From: Maritimibacter sp. | GTDB lineage: Bacteria; Pseudomonadota; Alphaproteobacteria; Rhodobacterales; Rhodobacteraceae | Direction of reading: 5' to 3' | Assembly: GCA_020441225.1 (NCBI GenBank) | Contig: JAGRMP010000429.1 | Span: 1 to 9,901 of the forward strand | Length of the DNA: 9,901 nt | Shown here: in pieces, positions 1-7,047 of the stretch | Layout of the letters: every line of letters starts with the position of its first letter | How positions within the stretch are numbered: position 1 is the stretch's first letter | Notes under the pieces: model-generated | Seen by the model: only the letters and a program-made list of their open reading frames with translations | Database searches by the model: none | What the model was told of the DNA's origin: nothing | Program-made: the position numbers and the translations under genes

Positions 1-261
1 CTTGCGCAGCACCGCCGCGCGCTCCTTGCCGGTCCATTTCGCCCAGTCCTTCTGCCCGGCATGGGCGGCGTCGATGGCGTCGGCCACTTCGCGGCGCGAA
101 AGATCGGCGACTTCCGCGATCACGTCGCCACGGGCCGGGTTGGTCACCGGGAAGGTCGCACCGCTCGCGGCCTCCACCCATTTCCCGGCGACGAAGGCGC
201 GGGTTTCCAGCAGGCTCGGATCGGCCAGCATGTCGCGCAGGTGAGTCAGGTCTTTCGGCAT
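1..261 (-). CDS. gabD: NAD(P)-dependent succinate-semialdehyde dehydrogenase, N-terminal part (cut by left edge)
   Basis: The minus-strand frame starts at the ATG at 261 and stays open to the edge, giving 87 residues beginning MPKDLTHLRDMLADPSLLET. Residues 22-35 (AFVAGKWVEAASGA) followed by FPVTNPARGDVIAEV are the characteristic opening of the GabD branch of the aldehyde dehydrogenase superfamily, which oxidises succinate semialdehyde to succinate in the cytosol, the last step of GABA breakdown. The catalytic Cys and Glu lie beyond the window and cannot be checked. The gene follows mgtE after 32 bases, with a purine-rich AAAGGGCAAGGAA just before the ATG as ribosome-binding site. It is the sixth gene of the leftward series that begins with gabT, which supports GABA degradation as its role. 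A related semialdehyde dehydrogenase (for example glutarate semialdehyde) cannot be excluded from the N-terminus alone. Confidence 0.85.
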   Translation of the reverse strand, partial: MPKDLTHLRDMLADPSLLETRAFVAGKWVEAASGATFPVTNPARGDVIAEVADLSRREVADAIDAAHAGQKDWAKWTGKERAAVLRK

Positions 262-293
262 TTCCTTGCCCTTTCGTTGTCAATTTCGGCGGA

Positions 294-1703
294 TCAGACA
301 AGCAGCGGCATCATCATGCTGGCGAGGCTCAGCACGAGGAAGAACCCCGCCATGTCGGTGATTGTCGTGAGCAGGGGACCGCTCGCGGCGGCCGGATCCT
401 GTTTGAGATGTTTCAAGAGCAGCGGCACGACGCCACCGATCGAGACGGCGATGACCGAGTTGGCGGCCAGGGCGAGCCCGATCACCACGCCGAGCCAGGG
501 ATTGCCCTTCCAGACCCAGGCGACACAGCCGATGAGCAGGCCGAGCAGAAGCCCGTTGACGAAGCCCACGCTCACCTCCTTGCGCCAGACCCGGAAGGCG
601 TCCTTGGGCTGGATCAGGCCGAGCGACAGCTCGCGCATCGACACGCCGACCGCCTGGTTGCCCGAGCAGCCCGACATGTCGGAGACCATCGGCAGGAAGA
701 CCGCGATGGCGATCACCGCGGCGAGCGTTTCTTCGTAGGCCGAAATCACGCTGGCGGCGATGATGTTGAGCACGATGTTGGCCGACAGCCAGGCCAGGCG
801 GCGGCGCGAGCGCAGGACGAACGGCATCGAGCGCAGTTCGTCGCCGACCACGCCCTGACGCTTCAGGCTTTCGCTTTCGGCGCGTTCGAGGGCGGCGTCG
901 TGGACCGCCCGGCGCGAGACCGCACCGACCAGCGTCCCGTCGTCCCCGACCACCGGGAAGCCGAGGAAATCGTAGCGGTCGAACAGGTCCTGCAAGGCGT
1001 CGAGCGTCGCCGTGACCGGCACCGTCATGACCGGCGCGATCATGATTTTTGCGAGCCGGTCCGTCCGCTTCGACGTGAGCAGCCCGCGCAGCGAGACCAC
1101 GCCCACCGGATGGCCTTCCTTGTCGATCACATAGGGGTGCTGGCCGGCATAGGCTTCGAGATTGGCATCCTCGCGGGCGAAATCGCGCAGGATCGCGGCG
1201 ACGGTCTGCGTGTCCCTGAAGGCGAAGACATCCGAGACCATGAGACCGCCGGCGGTGTCGTCCTCGTATTCCGCGAGGCGCCGGACGTCGGCGGCGTCCT
1301 GCGGATCGAACTCGGCAAGGATCGCCTCGGCGTTCTCGTCTTCCAGATCGCCGATCAGGTCCGCCTGGTGGGCGGTGTCGAGTTCCTCCAGAACCTCGGC
1401 CGCGCGCGACGGCGCCATGTGGTCGACAAGCTCGGTGGCGGCGGAATGCGGCGCCTCCTCGATCAGCCGTGCCGCAACCTCGCTCGGAATGAGCTCGAGC
1501 AGCGTATCGCGATCCTCGGCGTCGAGCGCGAACAGCTGGCGCATCGCCTCGCTGAGCGGCATCGGATCGAGGAGCGCGACCAGCTCCGCCCCGTCGCGCT
1601 GTTCGACGGCCGCGCGCACGCGGTCGCGCATCCGTCTCGGCGCAGGCGCGGCTGGATCGTCGCGCTCCGGCACGTCCGGTTCCAGATAGGGATCGTGGGT
1701 CAT
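294..1703 (-). CDS. mgtE: MgtE-type magnesium channel/transporter
   Basis: This 469-residue inner-membrane protein has the full MgtE architecture. An acidic helical MgtE N-domain spans roughly residues 30-140, a pair of CBS domains about 155-265 (the first after DDTAGGLMVSDV, the second after IMIAPVMTVPV), and a C-terminal block of about five transmembrane helices from 305 to 469. The membrane part carries the conserved GNQ (348-350) and the SGPLLTTITD segment (441-450); Asp450 falls where the pore-lining, Mg-binding Asp of the family lies. MgtE proteins let Mg2+ in and are gated by Mg2+ binding to the N and CBS domains. The frame is open further upstream to 1766, but the ATG at 1703 is preferred: it follows CGGGAG at proper spacing and lies 16 bases after the preceding stop, whereas the longer start would overlap that gene. 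Why a Mg channel sits between amino-acid catabolic genes is unclear; Co2+ or another divalent ion is possible. Confidence 0.93.
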   Translation of the reverse strand: MTHDPYLEPDVPERDDPAAPAPRRMRDRVRAAVEQRDGAELVALLDPMPLSEAMRQLFALDAEDRDTLLELIPSEVAARLIEEAPHSAATELVDHMAPSRAAEVLEELDTAHQADLIGDLEDENAEAILAEFDPQDAADVRRLAEYEDDTAGGLMVSDVFAFRDTQTVAAILRDFAREDANLEAYAGQHPYVIDKEGHPVGVVSLRGLLTSKRTDRLAKIMIAPVMTVPVTATLDALQDLFDRYDFLGFPVVGDDGTLVGAVSRRAVHDAALERAESESLKRQGVVGDELRSMPFVLRSRRRLAWLSANIVLNIIAASVISAYEETLAAVIAIAVFLPMVSDMSGCSGNQAVGVSMRELSLGLIQPKDAFRVWRKEVSVGFVNGLLLGLLIGCVAWVWKGNPWLGVVIGLALAANSVIAVSIGGVVPLLLKHLKQDPAAASGPLLTTITDMAGFFLVLSLASMMMPLLV

Positions 1704-1719
1704 CGGCGGGCTCCCGGGA

Positions 1720-2271
1720 TCAGGGCAACGGGTTGGCGGCAAGCTCGGCCGCGATGTCCTCGTCAAGCGGCGTTTCGGCGGTGTTGAGCAGGTATCCGAG
1801 CGTCGAGTAGAAACCGACCGTGGCCATCAGGTCGATCACGCCGGCCGCGCCGACCAGGCTCGCCACGGCGCGCGCCGTGTCCGGCGACAGCCGCGCGTCG
1901 GAAAACAACTCGTCGACGGCCCGGGCGAGCACCGCATCGTCCGGCGCCATGTCCTCCACAGGGCCCCGCAGGGACAGGATGCGCGCGTCCTCCATCCCGC
2001 ATTTGCGGGCGCGCGCGACATGCTGGCGCCATTCGTAGCCTGAATCGAGCCGCACCCCGGTGCGCAGGATCACCACTTCCGAGCCCTGTTTTCCCAGCGC
2101 CGTGCGCTTGACCACATGCTCGCGCAGATCCGCCCAGGCCCGCAGGAGCGCCGGGTTGTGCGCCATGGTGCGGTAGACGTTCAGACCACCGGCAAACCCG
2201 GTCAGCATGTCGCCGATCTCTTCCGGCCATTCTGCGTCGGTCAGCGGAGGATAGGCAGGAGGCTCGCTCAT
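1720..2271 (-). CDS. Carboxymuconolactone decarboxylase (AhpD-like fold) family protein lacking the CxxC motif
   Basis: The 183-residue protein begins MSEPPAYPPLTDAEWPEEIG. Its core at about residues 40-105 matches the CMD/AhpD helical fold: an NPALLRAWADL helix, then SEVVILRTGVRLDSGYEWRQH and GMEDARI. True AhpD peroxidases carry CxxC followed by His. Here that position reads SGYEWRQH (residues 77-84), so the redox cysteine pair is replaced by Tyr-Glu-Trp while His84 is kept. The only cysteine is Cys91. It therefore belongs to the YEW..H subgroup, often annotated gamma-carboxymuconolactone decarboxylase-like, and is unlikely to be a thiol peroxidase. An acid-base decarboxylase, hydrolase or isomerase role is possible, and no substrate can be assigned. 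The ATG at 2271 follows AAAGG at normal spacing; the longer open frame to 2460 overlaps the preceding gene and is rejected. It ends 16 bases before mgtE, so the two are probably cotranscribed. Confidence 0.85.
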   Translation of the reverse strand: MSEPPAYPPLTDAEWPEEIGDMLTGFAGGLNVYRTMAHNPALLRAWADLREHVVKRTALGKQGSEVVILRTGVRLDSGYEWRQHVARARKCGMEDARILSLRGPVEDMAPDDAVLARAVDELFSDARLSPDTARAVASLVGAAGVIDLMATVGFYSTLGYLLNTAETPLDEDIAAELAANPLP

Positions 2272-2300
2272 TTTCCGGACCTTTCGCTCGGATCTGGACC

Positions 2301-2314
2301 GGGGCGAACGCCCC
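2301..2314 (-). other. Small GC hairpin between the GltS-like and CMD genes
   Basis: A perfect self-complementary GGGGCG/CGCCCC separated by two bases lies in the 55-base gap. It can form a 5-bp stem with a 4-base loop in the leftward transcript, just downstream of the GltS-like stop. There is no following T-run, so it is not a convincing terminator. A processing or stabilising role is possible, and chance in high-GC DNA is equally possible. Confidence 0.3.
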
Positions 2315-2326
2315 CCCTGCCGCGGA

Positions 2327-3961
2327 TCAACGCCCCACCCAATCGGTATCGACGTCGAACGGCGCGAAGCTCTCCGCCCGCGACCGCTCCCATCGCATCC
2401 GGTATTCGCGCCGGATGTTCTCGCCCTTCTCCGGCTCGCGCAGCAGGAACCCTTCCGCAAGGTAGGGATAGACTTCGTTGCCGGTCACCATATCGCGGTC
2501 ACGCTCGCGCATCAGAAGGTGGTGCGGCAGAAACTGCCCCGGGTGCGTCAGCCCCGCGCCCCCCGTCAATTCGGCAATCGCGTGAAGGGTGTTCTGGTGA
2601 AACCTGAACACGCGCTCCGTCTTGCGCGGCACGTCCAATGCACGCGCCCGCAGCGGGTCCTGCGTTGCCACACCCACCGGGCACTCGTTGGTGTGACACG
2701 ACTGCCCCTGGATGCAGCCGACCGCGAACATGAACCCGCGCGCCGAATTGGCAAAGTCGGCCCCGAGGGCGATGGCCTTGAGGATCGCGAAGGAGGTCAC
2801 GAGCTTGCCGGAGGCACCGATCTTGACCCGGTCGCGCAGGCCCGCGCCGCGCAGCGTGTTGTGCACGAACGTGAGCCCCTCGACCAACGGCATGCCCATG
2901 TGGTCGGCAAACTCCAGCGGCGCCGCCCCGGTGCCACCCTCCTTGCCGTCGACGACGATGAAATCGGGGGTAATCCCGGTCTCCAGCATCGCCCGGACCA
3001 TGCACATGAACTCGCGGCGGTGACCGACGCAGAGCTTGAAGCCCACCGGCTTGCCGTCGGAGAGGTCCCGCATCCGGCCGATGAATTCCATCATCTCGAT
3101 CGGCGTCGAAAACTCCGGGTGCGCGGCGGGCGAGACGCAGTCGACCCCCATCGGTACGCCGCGCGCCTCTGCGATCTCCGGGGTGATCTTGGCCGCCGGA
3201 AGCACCCCGCCATGGCCGGGTTTGGCGCCCTGGCTCATCTTCAGCTCGATCATCTTGATCTGCGGATCGGCCGCCTGGTCGCGGAATTTCTCCGGGTCGA
3301 ACCGACCGTCGGGCTTCCGGCAGCTGAAATAGCCCGAACCGATCTCCCATATGAGATCCGCGCCACCCTGGCGGTGGTAGCGGCTGATGCCGCCTTCGCC
3401 GGTGTCATGGGCGAAATTGCCCTTCTTCGCGCCCTGGTTCAGCGCCAGGATCGCATTGGCCGAAAGCGCGCCGAAACTCATCGCCGAAATGTTGAAAATC
3501 GAGGCGTCATAGGGCTGTTTGCAGTCCGGACCACCGATGGTGACGCGAAAATCGTGATCCTCGATATGCACCGGCACCGAGGAATGGGTAAGCCATTCGT
3601 AGCCCGCATCGTAGACCCGGCGGCGGGTGCCGAAGGGGCGTTTGTCTTCCACCCCTTTGGCGCGCTGGTAGACCAGCGAGCGCACTTCGCGCGAAAACGG
3701 CTCTTCGTCGGCATCGCTCTCGATCAGGTACTGCCGGATTTCGGGCCGGATGCCTTCGAACAGGAAACGCATGTGACCGATGATCGGGTAGTTGCGCAGG
3801 ATTGCGTGGCGCGTCTGGAACATGTCGAACGTGCCGAGCGCCGCGAGCGCGGCGAAGACCACCGCCGCCCAGAGCGCGCCGGGATGCCAGAGCGCGGCGA
3901 CGAGGCTCGCGAGGGTCAAAAAGGCGCTGGCCCCCAAGACCGCGAAACGTTGCAGATGCAT
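2327..3961 (-). CDS. FMN-binding glutamate synthase-like oxidoreductase, membrane-anchored, without amidotransferase domain
   Basis: The 544-residue protein corresponds to the central FMN/iron-sulphur part of the glutamate synthase large subunit on its own, as in B. subtilis YerD-type proteins. Two hydrophobic segments at about residues 7-25 and 28-46 suggest an N-terminal membrane anchor. The barrel domain (about 150-470) shows MSQGAKPGHGG (242-252), IVVDGKEGGTGAAP (335-348) and CIQGQSCHTNECPVGVATQ, where Cys416, Cys422 and Cys427 form exactly the C-x5-C-x4-C pattern that binds the 3Fe-4S cluster in GltS. There is no N-terminal glutaminase domain and no C-terminal beta-helix. It may move electrons to or from an imino/2-oxo acid pair, but whether it makes glutamate is unproven for the family. 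No GltD-like partner is seen here. The ATG at 3961 has a strong AGGAGG eight bases upstream and lies 19 bases after the aminotransferase stop, so translation is probably linked. Its product may recycle glutamate or 2-oxoglutarate for the neighbouring transaminases (inference). Confidence 0.88.
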   Translation of the reverse strand: MHLQRFAVLGASAFLTLASLVAALWHPGALWAAVVFAALAALGTFDMFQTRHAILRNYPIIGHMRFLFEGIRPEIRQYLIESDADEEPFSREVRSLVYQRAKGVEDKRPFGTRRRVYDAGYEWLTHSSVPVHIEDHDFRVTIGGPDCKQPYDASIFNISAMSFGALSANAILALNQGAKKGNFAHDTGEGGISRYHRQGGADLIWEIGSGYFSCRKPDGRFDPEKFRDQAADPQIKMIELKMSQGAKPGHGGVLPAAKITPEIAEARGVPMGVDCVSPAAHPEFSTPIEMMEFIGRMRDLSDGKPVGFKLCVGHRREFMCMVRAMLETGITPDFIVVDGKEGGTGAAPLEFADHMGMPLVEGLTFVHNTLRGAGLRDRVKIGASGKLVTSFAILKAIALGADFANSARGFMFAVGCIQGQSCHTNECPVGVATQDPLRARALDVPRKTERVFRFHQNTLHAIAELTGGAGLTHPGQFLPHHLLMRERDRDMVTGNEVYPYLAEGFLLREPEKGENIRREYRMRWERSRAESFAPFDVDTDWVGR

Positions 3962-3980
3962 GAGAGCGCCCTCCTGGCTG

Positions 3981-5300
3981 TCAGACCACCGTGTCGATGG
4001 CGCGCGCGAGCTTGTCGGTGAGCTCGTCGAGCTGCGTGTCCTCGATGATGAACGGGGGCGCGAGCAGGACGTGGTCGCCGTTTCGGCCATCGATTGTCCC
4101 CGACATCGGGTAGCAGATCAGGCCCTCGGCAAAGGCCGCTTTCTTGATCCTGCCGGCGACGCCTTTCGCCGGATCGAACGGCGCCTTGCTGGCGCGGTCT
4201 TCGACCAGCTCGATCCCCCGGAACAGCCCGCGCCCGCGCAGATCGCCGACATGCGGGTGCTGGCCAAACCGGTCCTCGAGCCGCGCGGCCAGCTTCTCGC
4301 CCTGGATCTGCACCCGGTCGAGCAGCCCGCGGTTGAGGATCGCCGAGACCACCGCGACACCTGCCGCCGCCGCCGTAGGATGGCCCATATAGGTGTGCCC
4401 ATGCTGGAAAAACCCGCTGCCATCCGCGATCGTCTCGTAGATCTCGGCGGTGCACATCATCGCGCCCACCGGCTGGTACCCGGCACCCAAGCCCTTGGCA
4501 ATGCACAGAATATCCGGCGCTACGCCGTCCTGCTCGCAGGCGAACAACGTGCCCGTACGCCCCATGCCGCACATCACCTCGTCCAGGATCAGGAGCACAC
4601 CGTATGTGTCACAGATCTCGCGGATGCGCCGGAAGTACCCCGGCGCCGGCGTCAGCGCGCCGGCGGTGGCCCCGACCACGGGTTCGGCGATGAAGCCCAT
4701 CACGTTTTCCGGACCGAGCCGCAGAATTTCCGTCTCCAGCGCATCCGCCGCGCGGCGGCCGTACGCTTCGAGGCTCTCGCCCTCTTCGCGCAGCCGGTAT
4801 TCATAGCAGGGATCGATGTGGCTCACGTCGAGGAGCAGCGGCCCGAACTGCGCCCGGCGCCATTCGTTCCCGCCCGCCGACAGCGCGCCGATGGTGTTGC
4901 CGTGATAGCTCTGCTTGCGGGCAATGAGCTTGCCCCGGCCCGGTTCGCCCTTTTCCACCCAGTACTGGCGCGCGAGCTTGATCGCCGCCTCGGTCGCTTC
5001 CGACCCGCCCGAGACGAGGTAGACCCGGTCGATCCCCTCGGGTGCATTGGCCACCAGCAGATCGGCAAGGGTCTCGGCAGGGTCCGACGTGAAAAACCCC
5101 GTGTGGGCAAAGGCGAGCGCCCCGAGCTGCGCCTGGATCGCCGCGATAATTTCGGTGTCCCCATGCCCGAGGCAGGACACCGCGGCGCCGCCGGACCCGT
5201 CGAGATAGCGCTTTCCGTCCTCGCCGATCAGATAGCAGCCCTCCCCCCCGACCGCGCGCGGCGGGAGCTGTCTGCAGTGCCTGGGGAAGATGTGAGACAT
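3981..5300 (-). CDS. Class III PLP-dependent aminotransferase, substrate unassigned
   Basis: The 439-residue protein is full length for class III (omega) aminotransferases. Visible landmarks are the PLP phosphate site SGGSEATEAAIK (97-108), the stacking aromatic in SYHGNT (131-136), the ring-nitrogen aspartate in LILDEVMCGMGRTG (Asp240), and the Schiff-base lysine in CIAKGLGAGYQPVGA (Lys269). The conserved HTYMGHP segment follows. It transfers an amino group from an omega-amino acid, amine or diamino acid to pyruvate or 2-oxoglutarate in the cytosol. It is clearly different from the neighbouring GabT (SGGSEATEAAI against TGAEAVENAV), so it is not a recent duplicate. The ATG at 5300 follows AAAGGA at about nine bases. 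It precedes the GltS-like gene by 19 bases, which suggests a functional pair. Candidate substrates are beta-alanine, putrescine or 2,4-diaminobutyrate; none can be chosen from sequence alone. Confidence 0.9.
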   Translation of the reverse strand: MSHIFPRHCRQLPPRAVGGEGCYLIGEDGKRYLDGSGGAAVSCLGHGDTEIIAAIQAQLGALAFAHTGFFTSDPAETLADLLVANAPEGIDRVYLVSGGSEATEAAIKLARQYWVEKGEPGRGKLIARKQSYHGNTIGALSAGGNEWRRAQFGPLLLDVSHIDPCYEYRLREEGESLEAYGRRAADALETEILRLGPENVMGFIAEPVVGATAGALTPAPGYFRRIREICDTYGVLLILDEVMCGMGRTGTLFACEQDGVAPDILCIAKGLGAGYQPVGAMMCTAEIYETIADGSGFFQHGHTYMGHPTAAAAGVAVVSAILNRGLLDRVQIQGEKLAARLEDRFGQHPHVGDLRGRGLFRGIELVEDRASKAPFDPAKGVAGRIKKAAFAEGLICYPMSGTIDGRNGDHVLLAPPFIIEDTQLDELTDKLARAIDTVV

Positions 5301-5391
5301 GTCTGGGTCCTTTCGCAGAGGGCCGGCCCCGCCAGGACGGATCCGCCGATGACACCGCGTCCCCGCTGCCTGTGAAGCGCGGGAACGCGAA

Positions 5392-5418
5392 CGGTGGCGC
5401 CGAGCAGCCGCGCCACCG
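5392..5418 (-). other. Intergenic hairpin downstream of gabT (copy 1 of a repeated stem-loop)
   Basis: A perfect 9-bp inverted repeat lies in the 143-base gap, 25 bases after the gabT stop. In mRNA sense the arms are CGGTGGCGC (5418-5410) and GCGCCACCG (5400-5392), around a 9-base loop. No T-run follows, so it is at best a Rho-assisted or partial terminator, or a 3'-end stabiliser. Its stem is the same as that of the hairpin at 8822-8849. The remainder of the gap shows no other convincing signal apart from the Shine-Dalgarno sequence of the next gene. Confidence 0.6.
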
Positions 5419-5443
5419 CTATCGGGATGCGCCTATTGTGCCG

Positions 5444-6856
5444 TTACCGCCCCTCGGCCGCAATGGCGTCGGCGACGGCCGCCTCGAAGATCGCAAGTCC
5501 CTCTTCGATCACCGCGTCCGAGGCCGTGAGCGGAACCATGATGCGGATGGCGTTGCCGTGCATGCCGCAGCCCAGCAGGATCAGCCCGCGCTTGAGCGCG
5601 AAACCGATGACCGACTTCGCAAATGCGGCATCCGGCGCGGCGCTTTCGAAATCGGTGACGAACTCGACCGCCAGCATCGCGCCCAGCCCGCGGATGTCCC
5701 ACATCCGATAGGGCGCGACACGGGCGCCGATCTCGGCGAATCGCGCCCGGAAGGTCTCGCCCAGCGCCGTGGAGCGGGCGAGCAGGCCTTCGGTCTCGAT
5801 CGCTTCGATGGCGGCGAGGGCGGCGGCGCAGGCCACCGGATTGCCGCCGTAGGTGCCGCCGAGCCCGCCCGGGGCCAGCGCATCCATCACATCGGCGCGG
5901 CCGACGACACCCGCCAGCGGATACCCGCCTGCAAGCGATTTCGCGACCGTGATGAGGTCCGGCACCACCCCGGAATGCTCGATCGCAAACCAGGTGCCGG
6001 TGCGCGCGAAGCCCGCCTGGATCTCGTCGGCGATCAGCAGGATGCCGTGTTTGTCACAGATCGCCCTGAGCGCCCGCATCATCTCGAAGGGCACCGGGTG
6101 ATAGCCCCCCTCGCCGAGCACCGGCTCGATGATGATCGCCGCCACCCGGCTCGGGTCGGCATCGGTGAGGAACAGGGTCTCGAGCGCCGCGAGCGCCGCA
6201 TCGACGGTCACGCCGGTGCGGGCATCGGGGAACGGGGCGCGGAAGATGTCGGCCGGAAACGGCCCGACGTCCTTCTTGTAGGGCGAGACCTTGCCGGTGA
6301 GCCCCAGGGTCATCATCGTGCGGCCGTGGTAACCGGCGGTGAACGCAACGATGCCGGGCCGCTTGGTGTAGGCCCGCGCGATCTTCACCGCGTTCTCGAC
6401 CGCCTCGGCGCCGGTGGTGACCAGCAGGGTCTTTTTCGGCGCGTCGCCCGGGGCCAGGGCGTTCAGCTTCTCGGCCACCGCCACATAGGGTTCATAGGGC
6501 ACGACCTGGAACGACGTGTGGGTGTAGAGGTCTTCCTGCGCCTTGGCGGCCGCGACCACGGCGGGGTGGCGGTGGCCGGTGTTGAGCACCGCGATGCCGC
6601 CGGCGAAATCGACGTAGCGGTTGCCGTCCACGTCCCAGAGCTCGGCGTTTTCCGCACGTGCAGCATAGATCGCGGCGGCCGAGGCCACACCGCGCGCGAC
6701 AGCCGCCTCGCGGCGGGCCTGGAGCCCGGCGTTGCCACCGCCCGCCGCGGCGGGCGCAGCCGGTGCAGCGGTCGATTTGGTGGTGGTCTTGGCGGCGGCG
6801 GATGTGCCTTTCGCCGTGGCAGGCTTGGGTTTTCGGGAGGTTTTCGCAGGGGCCAT
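5444..6856 (-). CDS. gabT: 4-aminobutyrate aminotransferase with a basic Ala/Lys/Pro-rich N-terminal tail
   Basis: The 470-residue protein transfers the amino group of GABA to 2-oxoglutarate, giving succinate semialdehyde and glutamate. Class III landmarks are visible: RAENAELWDVDGNRYVDFAGGIAVLNTGHRHP starting at residue 67, an opening very close to E. coli GabT; the phosphate site TGAEAVENAVK (148-158); AGYHGRT (174-180); LLIADEIQAGFARTG with Asp277; and Lys306 in TVAKSLAGGYPL, which binds PLP. E. coli GabT is 426 residues. Here about 41 extra residues come first, made almost wholly of Ala, Lys, Thr, Pro, Ser and Gly with six Lys and one Arg. The start is supported by AGAAGG nine bases before the ATG, and no ATG occurs again until about residue 181, so the tail appears genuine. 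The gene is the first of the leftward series, divergent from the PuuR-like regulator. A 5-aminovalerate activity is also possible, since GabT-type enzymes often accept it. Confidence 0.93.
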   Translation of the reverse strand: MAPAKTSRKPKPATAKGTSAAAKTTTKSTAAPAAPAAAGGGNAGLQARREAAVARGVASAAAIYAARAENAELWDVDGNRYVDFAGGIAVLNTGHRHPAVVAAAKAQEDLYTHTSFQVVPYEPYVAVAEKLNALAPGDAPKKTLLVTTGAEAVENAVKIARAYTKRPGIVAFTAGYHGRTMMTLGLTGKVSPYKKDVGPFPADIFRAPFPDARTGVTVDAALAALETLFLTDADPSRVAAIIIEPVLGEGGYHPVPFEMMRALRAICDKHGILLIADEIQAGFARTGTWFAIEHSGVVPDLITVAKSLAGGYPLAGVVGRADVMDALAPGGLGGTYGGNPVACAAALAAIEAIETEGLLARSTALGETFRARFAEIGARVAPYRMWDIRGLGAMLAVEFVTDFESAAPDAAFAKSVIGFALKRGLILLGCGMHGNAIRIMVPLTASDAVIEEGLAIFEAAVADAIAAEGR

Positions 6857-6907
6857 GGTGGTTAACCTTCTCGCAGGCTGGTTATTATTTTAAACGCTTG
6901 CATGATT

Positions 6908-6921
6908 AGTATTTCAATACT
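6908..6921. promoter_or_regulatory. Candidate operator: perfect inverted repeat AGTATT-TC-AATACT
   Basis: Two 6-base arms are perfectly complementary around a 2-base centre. The repeat covers the proposed -10 of the gabT promoter, a typical place for repressor binding. The obvious candidate binder is the PuuR-like protein encoded divergently beside it. It does not clearly match the E. coli PuuR box as I recall it, so the assignment is inference. Confidence 0.5.
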
Positions 6922-6941
6922 GTGTTTAGGATTTTTGTCAA
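6914..6941 (-). promoter_or_regulatory. Predicted sigma-70-type promoter of gabT
   Basis: Reading leftward, a perfect -35 TTGACA (6941-6936) is followed after 16 bases by TATTGA (6919-6914) as a weak -10. Transcription would start near 6907, giving a leader of about 50 bases before the gabT ATG. The surrounding stretch is strikingly AT-rich compared with the rest of the window. The -35 is strong evidence; the -10 matches only half of the consensus and could be misplaced by a few bases. Confidence 0.5.
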
Positions 6942-7017
6942 TGAGTCGAAATTTAAAGCTTTCTGCATCTGCTCAATCCTGCATCACCGACGCATGAAAT
7001 TCGGTCGAAAGACATTG

Positions 7018-7047
7018 TTGACGAATTGTCGCACATGTGCTCAAAAT
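7018..7047 (+). promoter_or_regulatory. Predicted promoter of the PuuR-like regulator, with a palindrome in its spacer
   Basis: TTGACG at 7018-7023 is followed after 18 bases by CAAAAT at 7042-7047, matching a -35/-10 pair moderately well. The spacer contains the perfect 10-bp palindrome GCACATGTGC at 7031-7040, suited to autoregulation by a dimeric regulator. The predicted transcript would start about 15 bases before the ATG at 7069, leaving a short leader. Confidence 0.4.

Noticed and set aside
408..1787. Long plus-strand open frame of 459 codons opposite mgtE and the CMD gene
   Set aside because: It is a shadow frame of high-GC DNA: the product is a His/Arg/Asp-rich low-complexity sequence with no family motif, and the opposite strand carries clearly recognisable MgtE.
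2519..4021. Long plus-strand open frame of 500 codons opposite the GltS-like gene
   Set aside because: The antisense product shows no domain or ribosome-binding site, while the minus strand has exact GltS FMN and cluster motifs.
5372..6865. Long plus-strand open frame of 497 codons opposite gabT
   Set aside because: It is rich in Arg, Gly and His without motifs and ends in Gly/Arg repeats that only mirror the Ala/Pro tail of GabT; a GC-bias artefact.
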